Notes: generated from the sequence alone by a model not told the origin. A stretch of DNA of 22,865 nt from Ga0077527 sp038106575 (GCA_038106575.1 JAYOED010000035.1:1-22865); one strand, 5' to 3'. Numbered from the stretch's first letter, positions 1-6,843 are shown. Numbers and translations: made by a program.

Positions 1-402
1 GTTATGGTTGTCAGTGTGAAGTTCACCGAAGCCCTTGGCGTTGCCGCTAGCCATTAATTTCTCTGCATCTTGAAATAACGACACAAATAACGGGTTATTT
101 ACATCTACCAGACCGGACTCGCCATCTGAACGGAAAACCTTTAAAAACTCTGCCTGACCAACCGCTGGTATGTAGCGGTTGCCTAGCAAAGCTGCTACGT
201 CGTCACGGTAATCACCCACTCCGCCACCCCATTTCACACCGTTTTTATTCATTTCCTCCAAGTACTCGCGCGGAGCAGGCGCTCGGTAACGGTAGGTGTG
301 CATATGCACATCAGCGATGGGGACAGTCTTGGCTTTATCAATGGCCTCAGAGCTAGGNNNNNNNNNNNNNNNNNNNNNNNNNNNNNNNNNNNNNNATTTC
401 AT
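1..402 (-). CDS. Amidohydrolase-family protein, N-terminal part, runs off the left edge
   Basis: Reading the minus strand from 357 down to 1 gives 119 open codons without a stop. They include ADVHMHTYRYRAP, an N-terminal HxH metal motif of TIM-barrel amidohydrolases, and KGFGELHTDNHN further on. A start is proposed at 402 because ATG (402-400) follows a clean GGAGG (413-409) by 6 nt, and the 45 nt from 402 to 358, including the 38 Ns, keep frame with the coding part. The hidden 13 or so residues would fit a signal peptide, but that is inference. The family hydrolyses C-N, C-O or related bonds using one or two metals; substrate cannot be told from this fragment. Base composition looks less GC-rich than the genes from 661 onward. 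The C-terminus, with the remaining metal ligands, is outside the window. Confidence 0.7.
   Translation of the reverse strand, partial: MKXXXXXXXXXXXXXPSSEAIDKAKTVPIADVHMHTYRYRAPAPREYLEEMNKNGVKWGGGVGDYRDDVAALLGNRYIPAVGQAEFLKVFRSDGESGLVDVNNPLFVSLFQDAEKLMASGNAKGFGELHTDNHN
358..395. other. Assembly gap (38 N)
   Basis: A run of 38 Ns lies inside the first codons of the amidohydrolase. The stated length keeps the frame between the ATG at 402 and the coding sequence at 357, so it may be an estimated length and not a fixed placeholder. Confidence 0.95.
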
Positions 403-455
403 CTCATGCCTCCGTAACAGGGAACCTCATCGATAACTGCCGTAAATTTACAGTT

Positions 456-497
456 AAAAAAATCAAGGGCTTAGGTTTTACCCTAAGCCCTTGATTT
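456..497 (-). terminator. Rho-independent terminator of the Rid/Bug operon
   Basis: A perfect 16-bp inverted repeat (460-475 with 482-497, stem AAATCAAGGGCTTAGG) encloses a 6-nt loop. On the minus strand it is followed by seven T residues (complement of 462-456). It sits about 165 bp past the stop of the gene ending at 661 and before the amidohydrolase start at 402, so it most likely separates the two transcription units. Confidence 0.85.
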
Positions 498-660
498 ACA
501 TGCATCGCATCCTCAATCTGGGCCATCCTAAGCACACCCTGAGCTCTCGCCCGAACCTGATTCTACAAACCTACCTTCAGGGATCAACCCGCAACCACCC
601 GTCTTGGAACAAGCGGTCGCTATGCGGTAAAGTGCGTCAACGAGACTGGCAAAAAACTAG

Positions 661-1134
661 TCAGGCCAGCTCGAATTCGCCGTTGATTTCGACCGCGATG
701 CCGCGTGGGAGCGAAACTTGGCCTACTGCGGAGCGTGCGTGCTTGCCGAACTCCGGTCCCCACAGTTCGAAGAACAAGTCGGATGCACCGTCGATGACCG
801 CCGGGTGCTGCGCGAAATCCGGCGTGCAATTGCACATACCGAAGAGGCGCAGCACACGTTTTACGCGGTCGAGGCTGCCGCAGCGCGCTTTCATCGTCGC
901 CATCATGGTCAGCGCCACTGCGCGCGCGGTGGCGTAGCCCTCGTCCACGGTGATGTCGACACCGAACTTGCCGGTCTGGCGCACGCCCGGCAGCTTCGGC
1001 AGGTCGAGGCCGTGACCGGACAGGAAGAGCAGGTTGCCCGACTGCGTGCAGCCAGTGCGGTTGTTTTTCGGGAAGACGAAGGGCAGCGGCAGGGTATAGC
1101 CCATCGCCTTCAGCTGGGTTTCGATCGCGTCCAT
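661..1134 (-). CDS. Single-domain Rid (YjgF/YER057c/UK114) family protein
   Basis: This is a 157-residue protein with the chorismate mutase-like Rid fold pattern: GNLLFLSGHG near residues 33-42, an amphipathic helix region at 66-82, and LPRGIAVEINGEFEL at the C-terminus. Archetypal RidA hydrolyses reactive enamine/imine intermediates to ketoacids and ammonia, using an Arg that contacts the substrate carboxylate (Arg105 in E. coli RidA). By hand alignment HARSAVGQVSLPRG puts Arg134 in that place, so deaminase activity is possible. It is somewhat longer than RidA (about 128 residues), mostly from an N-terminal extension and a loop around 100-125. It is the last gene of the cassette, 29 bp after the Bug gene, and is followed by the terminator at 456-497. 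Subfamily and substrate are unknown. Confidence 0.85.
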   Translation of the reverse strand: MDAIETQLKAMGYTLPLPFVFPKNNRTGCTQSGNLLFLSGHGLDLPKLPGVRQTGKFGVDITVDEGYATARAVALTMMATMKARCGSLDRVKRVLRLFGMCNCTPDFAQHPAVIDGASDLFFELWGPEFGKHARSAVGQVSLPRGIAVEINGEFELA

Positions 1135-1163
1135 CTATGACTGCCTGATGATTTGGTTATTCG

Positions 1164-2153
1164 CTACTGCGCCTTCATGCCGATCGCTTCGGCGAGCTTG
1201 CGCGCCCGTGCAATGTAATCGGCGGCAAATTTCTCGAACACCTGCGGCGAACTGTGGGCCGGCTCGGCGCCGAGGCCAGCCAGGCGCTCGCGCACTTCGG
1301 CAAGCTTCAGCACACGCGCCATCTCGTTGGAGAATTTCTCGCGGATTGCCAGCGGCATGCCGGCAGGCCCGTAGACGCCGAACCAGTCGTCGCCTTCGTA
1401 GCCCTTGAGCCCCGCCTGCGCGATGCTCGGGATGCCGGGCAGGAAACGCGCGCCCGCGGGCGACGTGGTCACCAGGATATGCAGCTTGCCCGCGCGTGCC
1501 AGCGGGATCGCGTTGGGTCCGGGGGCGAAGGCATAGAGCACGCGTCCGGTCATCGCCTCAGTCACCGCCTGCGGCGTGCCCTTGTTCGGCACGTGATCGG
1601 CCTTGAGGCCGGCAAGATGCGCCACTGCTGCGGCGTGCAGGTGTGCGGTGCTGCCGACGCCCGCTGAGGTGTAGTGGATGCCGTTCGGCTGCTTTTTCGC
1701 GTAATCGATCAGCTGCTTCAGCGAAGTAAAACCGTGCGAGGTGGATACCACCATGTAGCTGGGGGAAATCGCCATCTGGCCTACGCCGGAAAAATCCTTC
1801 ACTGCGTTGTAGGGCACGGTGCGATCGATCGCGGCGCGTACTGCAAAGGCGCTCGCCACCGCGAGGAAGGTGCGGCCGTCGGGCTTCTGCTGCGTCACGT
1901 GCTGCGAGCCGACAACGCCACCGGCACCGACGCGGTTGTCGATCAGGATGTTGACCTTCCATGCGTCGGCCATGTTCTTGGCGATGATACGCATGATGAC
2001 GTCGGTGCCGCCGCCGGCGGCATAAGGCACGACGATGCGGATCTGCTCGGGCGGATAATCGGCGGCCTGCGCCTGCGGTACGGCCAGCGCGGCGAAGGCC
2101 AAGATTGCGGGGCCGGCACGCAACCGGCGCGTCAGTGTGGCGATCATGTTCAT
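1164..2153 (-). CDS. Bug-family (TctC-like) tripartite tricarboxylate-type periplasmic binding protein
   Basis: This 329-residue protein has a Sec signal peptide with an n-region containing RRLR and predicted cleavage after AQA (residue 30). The mature part begins with the Bug pattern IRIVVPYAAGGGTD (about 39-52), then NRVGAGGVVGS and PDGRTFLA. Bug proteins bind carboxylates or other small polar solutes in the periplasm with a Venus flytrap fold and are greatly expanded in Burkholderiales. No TctA/TctB membrane genes lie nearby, so this is an orphan binding protein, as most Bug proteins are. Its ATG overlaps the stop of the upstream triple-Rid gene by 4 nt (ATGA), and a GGGAGAAG ribosome site lies in the end of that gene, which indicates translational coupling. 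The ligand may be the nitrogen compound handled by the Rid proteins; that is inference. Confidence 0.88.
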   Translation of the reverse strand: MNMIATLTRRLRAGPAILAFAALAVPQAQAADYPPEQIRIVVPYAAGGGTDVIMRIIAKNMADAWKVNILIDNRVGAGGVVGSQHVTQQKPDGRTFLAVASAFAVRAAIDRTVPYNAVKDFSGVGQMAISPSYMVVSTSHGFTSLKQLIDYAKKQPNGIHYTSAGVGSTAHLHAAAVAHLAGLKADHVPNKGTPQAVTEAMTGRVLYAFAPGPNAIPLARAGKLHILVTTSPAGARFLPGIPSIAQAGLKGYEGDDWFGVYGPAGMPLAIREKFSNEMARVLKLAEVRERLAGLGAEPAHSSPQVFEKFAADYIARARKLAEAIGMKAQ

Positions 2154-3571
2154 AGAGTTCTTCTCCCAGGTTGATTGTTGTTTGAACTACCGTGCCGCAA
2201 CGTCAAAACATTTTTTGCATAAGAAATTACGGTACCCGCGGGCCGCCCTAAGGGCACGTAGACCCACAGATCGAGCATGACCACCGCGCCGGGCACTCCC
2301 AGCGCCGGAACTTCGATCGCCGAAAACGGCAGGTGATGGCCGGGCAGGTGCTGTTGCCATACCTGGCAGGCGCCGTTGAAATCGGCAAGGTCGGTATGGA
2401 ACTGCTGCACCCGCACCACATTGGCGAGCGTGGTTCCGGCCTTGCGGCAGATGCGCTCGGCCTGTGCCAGCAGATGCTCCATTTGCAATTGCACTGCACT
2501 GCCAAAGTACGGCTGGCGCGAATCAATGCGCGCTTTCTGTGCGAGCGCCCCACTCTGGTCCACCGCCATCATGCCGGAGAGGAACAGCAGGTCGCCGGCA
2601 CGGATTGCTTGCACGTGGCCGTCGTACGCCACCGGGACGCCGGCATCAATGACCTGTTTTTTGGTGCGGCCGCCGCGACGCACGCTGATGGTGTTGATTT
2701 CGATGCGCCCCGTCTCGCAGATGAATCCTGGCGTAGCGGTAGTAATAATGGCGGTCGCGGGAGGTAATTTTTTGAAGTGCTTTAGCCACACTTCGTTGAA
2801 AGCCGGGATGTCGTTGACGTCGCGCAGGTACACCTGAGCCTTGACCACGTCGGCGAGCGTGTTGCCGACCACGGCGAGCGCGGGCTTGAGCTTGCGCTCG
2901 ATCACAAACTCGGCCTCTAGCTTAATCGGCGTACCCTTCCACAGGTGTCCGGCGGGCATGCGCGCAGCCGGATCGAGCGGACCTTCGGCGGTGTTGAGCG
3001 CCTCGGAAGTCTGTCCGGCGATGAACACGTAGTCGCCGCAGGTCAGTACCGGGCTGTAGCCGGAGGTGGCATGCACTGGCAGATTCGCCGGGCGGTGCTG
3101 CACCACCTTGAAACCCTTGCCGGGAACCGCTGCCATCAGCTGCACTTCCATGTCCTGCCCGGCGAGCAGGAATTTCTGGTGCAGGTTGGAGGTGCTGGGC
3201 GGAATGTGCCCAGCAAAAAACTCGCGGCGCACTTCATGGTACGCATCGACCACGTAGCCGCCGCTGTAATACTGGTCCACGCGCACGACGTGGCTGCTGT
3301 CGGTGCCGCCGGCTTTCAGCACCTTGGCGAAATTTGCGAAGATGCGCCGCGCTTCCTTTTTGTATTTGGGAACACCATGACGAGGCGCTGCGGCGTCAAC
3401 CACTTCGGGCGCCATGCCGCTGACAAAATCAGCGGTGCCCTTGTGCCCTGTTGCAAAAACCCAGCGACCTGCACGCACACCGGGGGCGTAGCGGATGTTG
3501 CCGGGCTGGATGGTCACGGGAAGCAGCGGCTTCACCGCTGACTTGGGCGCTGCGGATTTTTTACCGGGCAT
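2150..3571 (-). CDS. Triple Rid-domain fusion protein
   Basis: The 473-residue protein contains three tandem Rid domains: about 22-150 (AGRWVFATGHKG, then VKAxG-type helix and MEVQLMAAVP), 166-297 (CGDYVFIAGQTS, GNTLADVVKAQVYL, GRIEINTISV), and 310-440 (AGDLLFLSGMMAVD, GTTLANVVRVQQF, VVMLDLWVYVP). A basic N-terminal stretch and a C-terminal tail of about 30 residues flank them. Rid proteins are normally single domains that form trimers, so one chain with three copies could fold as an intramolecular trimer. At the position of the E. coli RidA Arg105, my hand alignment shows Thr or Ser/Phe in all three domains, so classical imine deaminase chemistry is doubtful. It is the first gene of the cassette and is coupled to the Bug gene by ATGA. 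No clear ribosome site precedes 3571; the start is kept because domain 1 needs the N-terminal residues. No signal peptide, so probably cytoplasmic. Confidence 0.82.
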   Translation of the reverse strand: MPGKKSAAPKSAVKPLLPVTIQPGNIRYAPGVRAGRWVFATGHKGTADFVSGMAPEVVDAAAPRHGVPKYKKEARRIFANFAKVLKAGGTDSSHVVRVDQYYSGGYVVDAYHEVRREFFAGHIPPSTSNLHQKFLLAGQDMEVQLMAAVPGKGFKVVQHRPANLPVHATSGYSPVLTCGDYVFIAGQTSEALNTAEGPLDPAARMPAGHLWKGTPIKLEAEFVIERKLKPALAVVGNTLADVVKAQVYLRDVNDIPAFNEVWLKHFKKLPPATAIITTATPGFICETGRIEINTISVRRGGRTKKQVIDAGVPVAYDGHVQAIRAGDLLFLSGMMAVDQSGALAQKARIDSRQPYFGSAVQLQMEHLLAQAERICRKAGTTLANVVRVQQFHTDLADFNGACQVWQQHLPGHHLPFSAIEVPALGVPGAVVMLDLWVYVPLGRPAGTVISYAKNVLTLRHGSSNNNQPGRRTL

Positions 3572-3596
3572 ATTTCTGGGTGTGTGCGGATGAAAA

Positions 3597-3618
3597 GGTT
3601 ACAACGCGAGGTGTAACC
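3597..3618. promoter_or_regulatory. Inverted repeat GGTTACA-N8-TGTAACC upstream of the triple-Rid gene
   Basis: Two perfect 7-bp arms separated by 8 bp lie 26 bp upstream of the ATG at 3571. The dyad size suits a dimeric repressor or activator. Read on the minus strand it could also form a weak leader hairpin followed by TTTT. No regulator gene is adjacent, so the binding protein is unknown. Confidence 0.35.
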
Positions 3619-3700
3619 CAGTATTGCATGAATATGGCACTTATACCGCAACTCAAAAAACATCCCCCGTTCATCCAAAGCCCAGTGTAAAGGCTAGCTG

Positions 3701-3755
3701 CCCGAGTCCCAAACTAAAATTGGGGGGGGTGCCTCGGGTGGGGGTTGGTCTGGGG
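3701..3755 (+). repeat. Hairpin and canonical G-quadruplex motif
   Basis: The plus strand has four G runs at 3722-3729, 3736-3738, 3740-3744 and 3752-3755, with loops of 6, 1 and 7 nt, which fits the G3+N1-7 rule. The first G run also lies in a hairpin whose arms are CCCGAG (3701-3706) and CTCGGG (3733-3738), with CCCAA/TTGGG inside, so two alternative structures compete. Confidence 0.5.
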
Positions 3756-3884
3756 AGATTTTGTGGGGCCGTACGTTCAGGGTGAACGAGCTCAAGACTG
3801 AAAAACCTGAAGGTCACAGCGATAAAGTCACCGAATCGTGGCCCCATCACGTCCCGGCTTTCTAGGTAGAAACTAAGTAGAAAG

Positions 3885-3917
3885 AAAAACGGGCTACGCT
3901 TTTACACGTAACCCGTT
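3885..3917 (-). terminator. Rho-independent terminator after tRNA-Ala/tRNA-Glu
   Basis: Arms AACGGGCTACG (3888-3898) and CGTAACCCGTT (3907-3917) form an 11-bp stem on the minus strand with one G-U pair, an 8-nt loop and five following T residues. It lies 9 bp past the encoded CCA end of tRNA-Glu and so ends the tRNA transcript. Confidence 0.8.
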
Positions 3918-3925
3918 GATTTTAA

Positions 3926-4001
3926 TGGCGTCCCCACGGGGATTCGAACCCCGGTTACCGCCGTGAAAGGGCGATGTCCTAGGCCTCTAGACGATAGGGA
4001 C
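3926..4001 (-). tRNA. tRNA-Glu (anticodon TTC)
   Basis: The minus strand from 4001 gives a full 76-nt cloverleaf. The acceptor GTCCCTA pairs with TGGGGAC, the anticodon loop CTTTCAC carries TTC, the T-arm is GGGGTTCGAATCCCC, and the CCA end is encoded. It is close to E. coli tRNA-Glu. It lies 29 bp downstream of tRNA-Ala, in the same transcript, and near its cognate synthetase gltX. Confidence 0.95.
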
Positions 4002-4030
4002 TGCTTTTGGTTTGCCGCGAGGTGTTCTGC

Positions 4031-4106
<76 letters not shown>

Positions 4107-4119
4107 ATGAGAGCCGAGA

Positions 4120-4148
4120 ATTATACCGATGCATACACTGCTCTGCAA
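4120..4148 (-). promoter_or_regulatory. Sigma70 promoter for tRNA-Ala/tRNA-Glu
   Basis: On the minus strand a TTGCAG -35 box (4148-4143) and a perfect TATAAT -10 box (4125-4120) are 17 bp apart. They lie in the 55-bp gap between the gltX stop and tRNA-Ala and predict a start near 4113. The tRNAs can therefore be expressed independently of gltX. Confidence 0.75.
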
Positions 4149-4161
4149 ACCCGGAAACAAG

Positions 4162-5562
4162 TCAGGGAAAAGCGGCCAATTCCCGCGTCATGCGCGACAG
4201 GACTTCGTCCCGGCCGATCAGTTCCAGCGTGGCATCGATCGACGGGGATTGCGGCCCGCCGGTGACCATCACCCGCAGCGGCATGGCGATTTTGGGCATT
4301 TTCAGCTTGTGTTCGGCGATCACCGCCTTCAACGCGGCGCTGATCGCCTCGCGATTCCACTCCTCTACTGCCAACCGGTCACGCAACGCCTTAAGTGCGG
4401 GTTTCGCTTGGGTAGCGTAATGCTGAGTGCGCAACTCTGCGGCAGGTTCGACGGCACGATAAAAATACACCGCTGCGTTCGCCAATTCTTCGACGGTGCT
4501 AGCGCGCTCCTTGAGCAATGCTGCGACGCGGTCTGTTGCCGGCCCCTTTGCGACATCGCAACCGTCACGTTCGAGGAACGAGCCCATCAGCGTTCCCAGC
4601 CGCGCATCGTCAGCCTCTTTCAGGTACTGCTGGTTCAGCCAGCGCAGTTTTTCCGGATCAAAACTCGCCGCTGAACGGTTCACCTTCTCCAGGCTGAACC
4701 ACTCGATCATCTGCTGCATGCTGAATTTTTCATCATTGCCGTGCGACCAGCCGAGCCGCGCGAGATAGTTCAGCAGCGCCTCCGGTAGGAATCCGTCCTC
4801 GAAATACTGCATCACGCTGACCGCACCATGGCGCTTGGACAGACGCTCGCCGTCGGCGCCAAGGATCATCGGCAAATGCGCGAACTGCGGCAGCGCCGCT
4901 CCCAGCGCGCGGTAGATGTTGACCTGCCGCGGCGTGTTATTGACATGGTCATCGCCGCGCACGACATGGGTAATCGCCATGTCGATGTCGTCGATGACGA
5001 CACCGAAGTTATAGGTCGGTATGCCGTCGGCACGCATGATCACCAGGTCATCGAGCTCAGCATTGGCGACAGTTATCGGTCCTTTGACCAGGTCGTTGAA
5101 CGTCACTTCGCCCGTGTCTGGGGTACGAAAACGGATCACCGGCTGCATGCCGACCGGCGGTTTCAGTCCCTGACGTTTAGCGTTTTCGGGACGCCAGCGC
5201 CCGTCGTAGCGCGGTTTCTCGCCTAGGGCGCGCTGCTGTTCGCGCAGCGCGTCGATTTCTTCGCGCGTCGCATAGCAATGGTAGGCATGGCCGTCGCGCA
5301 TCAGTTGCTCGGCCGCCTTTTGGTAGCGCTCCAGCCGCTGCATCTGGAAATACGGGCCTTCGTAATCGAGGCCAAGCCATTGCATGCCGTCGAGTATGGC
5401 TTTGACCGAAGCATCGGATGAGCGCTCGCGGTCGGTGTCTTCGACGCGCAGGATGAAGGTGCCGCCCTTTTGTTTGGCGTAGGCCCAGCAAAACAGCGCG
5501 GTGCGCGCACCGCCGATATGCAGGTCGCCGGTGGGACTGGGAGCGACGCGGGTGCGAATCAT
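4162..5562 (-). CDS. gltX: Glutamyl-tRNA synthetase
   Basis: This class Ic synthetase charges tRNA-Glu with glutamate, using ATP, in the cytoplasm. The 466-residue protein starts with MIRTRVAPSPTGDLHIGG, which holds the HIGH-type motif HIGG at residues 15-18. The KMSKS-type motif ERLSKRHG lies near 239-246, and length matches E. coli GltX (471). The open frame extends 24 codons further to 5634, but that extension is unconserved in character and family members start at the MIRTRVAPSP segment, so 5562 is chosen. No strong ribosome site is visible. The gene lies downstream of the DadA-like gene by 125 bp on the same strand and upstream of tRNA-Ala and tRNA-Glu. Whether it is discriminating or also charges tRNA-Gln cannot be settled here. 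Confidence 0.95.
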   Translation of the reverse strand: MIRTRVAPSPTGDLHIGGARTALFCWAYAKQKGGTFILRVEDTDRERSSDASVKAILDGMQWLGLDYEGPYFQMQRLERYQKAAEQLMRDGHAYHCYATREEIDALREQQRALGEKPRYDGRWRPENAKRQGLKPPVGMQPVIRFRTPDTGEVTFNDLVKGPITVANAELDDLVIMRADGIPTYNFGVVIDDIDMAITHVVRGDDHVNNTPRQVNIYRALGAALPQFAHLPMILGADGERLSKRHGAVSVMQYFEDGFLPEALLNYLARLGWSHGNDEKFSMQQMIEWFSLEKVNRSAASFDPEKLRWLNQQYLKEADDARLGTLMGSFLERDGCDVAKGPATDRVAALLKERASTVEELANAAVYFYRAVEPAAELRTQHYATQAKPALKALRDRLAVEEWNREAISAALKAVIAEHKLKMPKIAMPLRVMVTGGPQSPSIDATLELIGRDEVLSRMTRELAAFP

Positions 5563-5687
5563 GGCAGACCGAAAAAAGACTTTATTGTACGCGACGGTAT
5601 CGCGGCGTCTGTTGAACGATACGATCCTACCCATTGTGAGAAATAAATTTTATGGATTAAAACATATACTTATGAAAATATCTCGCT

Positions 5688-6715
5688 TCAGAATCGCGTT
5701 GGCTGGTAAGGCGCGGGGTCGATCGTCGGCTTGCGGCCCGCGATCAGGTCGGCGAGCAGCCTTGCGGTTGGAGCGCCTCCGCAAAGGCCGACATGGCCGT
5801 GGCCGAAGGCATACCAAACATTGGCGCAATACGTCGCGCGGCCGATCACCGGCAGCGAATCAGCCATCGATGGCCGCTGCCCCATCCAGCGGGTGCTGTC
5901 GGTTTCACGCGTGCCCGGAAACACCTTCTGCATGACTGCAGCCAGTCGATCAGCGCGGCGAAAGTCCGGGGCCGCATCGATCCCGGCGAATTCGCTCTGA
6001 CCGGCGATGCGCACGCCCATTTCCATCGGGGTTACGAAGCATTTATGTTCAGGCAGCATCACCGGCATCGGTAGCTTGATACCGGGATCGGAATATGTCA
6101 CGTGATAACCGCGCTCCGCCTCCAGCGGCACATCTTCACCGAGCTGACGGGCAAACTCGCGGGAATGCGCGCCGGCACAGAGCACCAGCGTCTCTACCGG
6201 AATCCGCCCCGCATCGGTCTGCAGGGCACTTACACACTCGCCATCGCGCTCGACGGCCAGAACCCTGCGCTGCAGGATCCCGCCNNNNNNNNNNNNNNNN
6301 NNNNNNNNNNNNNNNNNNNNNNNNNNNNNNNNNNNNNNNNNNNNNNNNNNNNNNNNNNNNNNNNNNNNNNNNNNNNNNNNNNNNGGAGGGCATCGGCGAT
6401 TTTTTCGACGCGACGGATATCGCTCGCCGCAACGAAGTGCATCAACCACGGCAATACCTGTGACAAGTACGACCAGCGCAGCGCCAGCGGACCCAGCGGA
6501 TCGGCCAGATAACCGGGCACCTGCCACAGCACCCCGGGCAGTGCCATAGGCACACATGACCCCGGACTGATGATGCCGGCATTGCCGAATGAACAGTATT
6601 CGCCCGGCCGCCGCTCGTCGACGAGGGTGACCGCATGGCCGTCGCGCTGCAGATAACTCGCCGCGGTGACGCCGACAATGCCGGCGCCTATCACGGTAAT
6701 ACGCTGAGGATTCAC
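5688..6715 (-). CDS. DadA-like FAD-dependent amino-acid dehydrogenase, interrupted by an assembly gap
   Basis: DAO-family flavoenzymes of this type oxidise D-amino acids to imino acids, passing electrons to the respiratory chain. The N-terminal 110 residues, from a GTG at 6715, show the FAD Rossmann motif ITVIGAGIVGVTAASYL and the typical CSFGNAGIISPGS and PVLxxVPxxL-like region. The C-terminal 198 residues carry WMGQRPSMADSLPVIGRA and YAFGHGHVGLCGGAPTA, as in DadA. A 100-N gap (6285-6384) separates them, and the two halves are in different frames only because the N number is a placeholder. About 308 residues are visible against 410-430 expected, so about 100 codons, or 300 bp, are probably missing. 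Substrate is not certain; other DAO-family oxidases remain possible. No clear ribosome site. Confidence 0.82.
6285..6384. other. Assembly gap (100 N, placeholder length)
   Basis: Exactly 100 Ns lie inside the DadA-like gene. The frame is not preserved across it, and the protein is about 100 residues short of the family length, so the real gap is probably nearer 300 bp. Confidence 0.95.
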
Positions 6716-6727
6716 GAATTTTCGCGT

Positions 6728-6756
6728 TTGGTGGCCCGGGGGACCGGTGCTAAAAT
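6728..6756 (+). promoter_or_regulatory. Sigma70 promoter for tRNA-Val
   Basis: A TTGGTG -35 box (6728-6733) and a TAAAAT -10 box (6751-6756) are 17 bp apart. The predicted start near 6763 is just ahead of the tRNA at 6769. The promoter is back-to-back with the GTG start of the DadA-like gene at 6715. Confidence 0.65.
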
Positions 6757-6768
6757 GCGCCCCGACTC

Positions 6769-6843
6769 GGGCGGTTAACTCAGCGGTAGAGTGCCACCTT
6801 CACACGGTGGAAGCCACTGGTTCGATCCCAGTACCGCCCACCA
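6769..6843 (+). tRNA. tRNA-Val (anticodon CAC)
   Basis: A full 75-nt cloverleaf is present. Acceptor GGGCGGT pairs with ACCGCCC, the anticodon stem-loop is CCACC-TTCACAC-GGTGG with CAC, the T-arm is CTGGTTCGATCCCAG, and CCA is encoded. The D-stem is ACTC/GAGT, so the usual G10-C25 pair is replaced by A10-U25 with pairing kept. A CAC isoacceptor is absent from E. coli and common in GC-rich betaproteobacteria. Confidence 0.95.

Larger units (their letters stand above)
3572..3884. other. Gene-free, structure-rich intergenic region
   Basis: I see no credible gene here. The stretch holds an inverted repeat next to the Rid start (3597-3618), a C/G hairpin overlapping a G-quadruplex motif (3701-3755), a long-range 7-bp pairing (3764-3770 with 3840-3846) that encloses a 6-bp one (3776-3781 with 3806-3811), and an 11-bp near-perfect tandem repeat (3862-3883). 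I could not find a convincing sigma70 promoter for the Rid operon. Confidence 0.6.

Noticed and set aside
718..1140. Long plus-strand open frame opposite the single-domain Rid gene
   Set aside because: It lies antisense to a gene with clear family motifs and has an Arg/His-rich composition typical of GC-rich shadow frames.
5563..5634. Upstream extension of gltX (24 codons from 5634)
   Set aside because: Family members begin at the MIRTRVAPSP segment; the extension has no conserved character and no ribosome site.
5688..6715. DadA-like gene as a frameshifted pseudogene
   Set aside because: The apparent frame change lies exactly at the 100-N placeholder, whose length is arbitrary; both halves show intact motifs.
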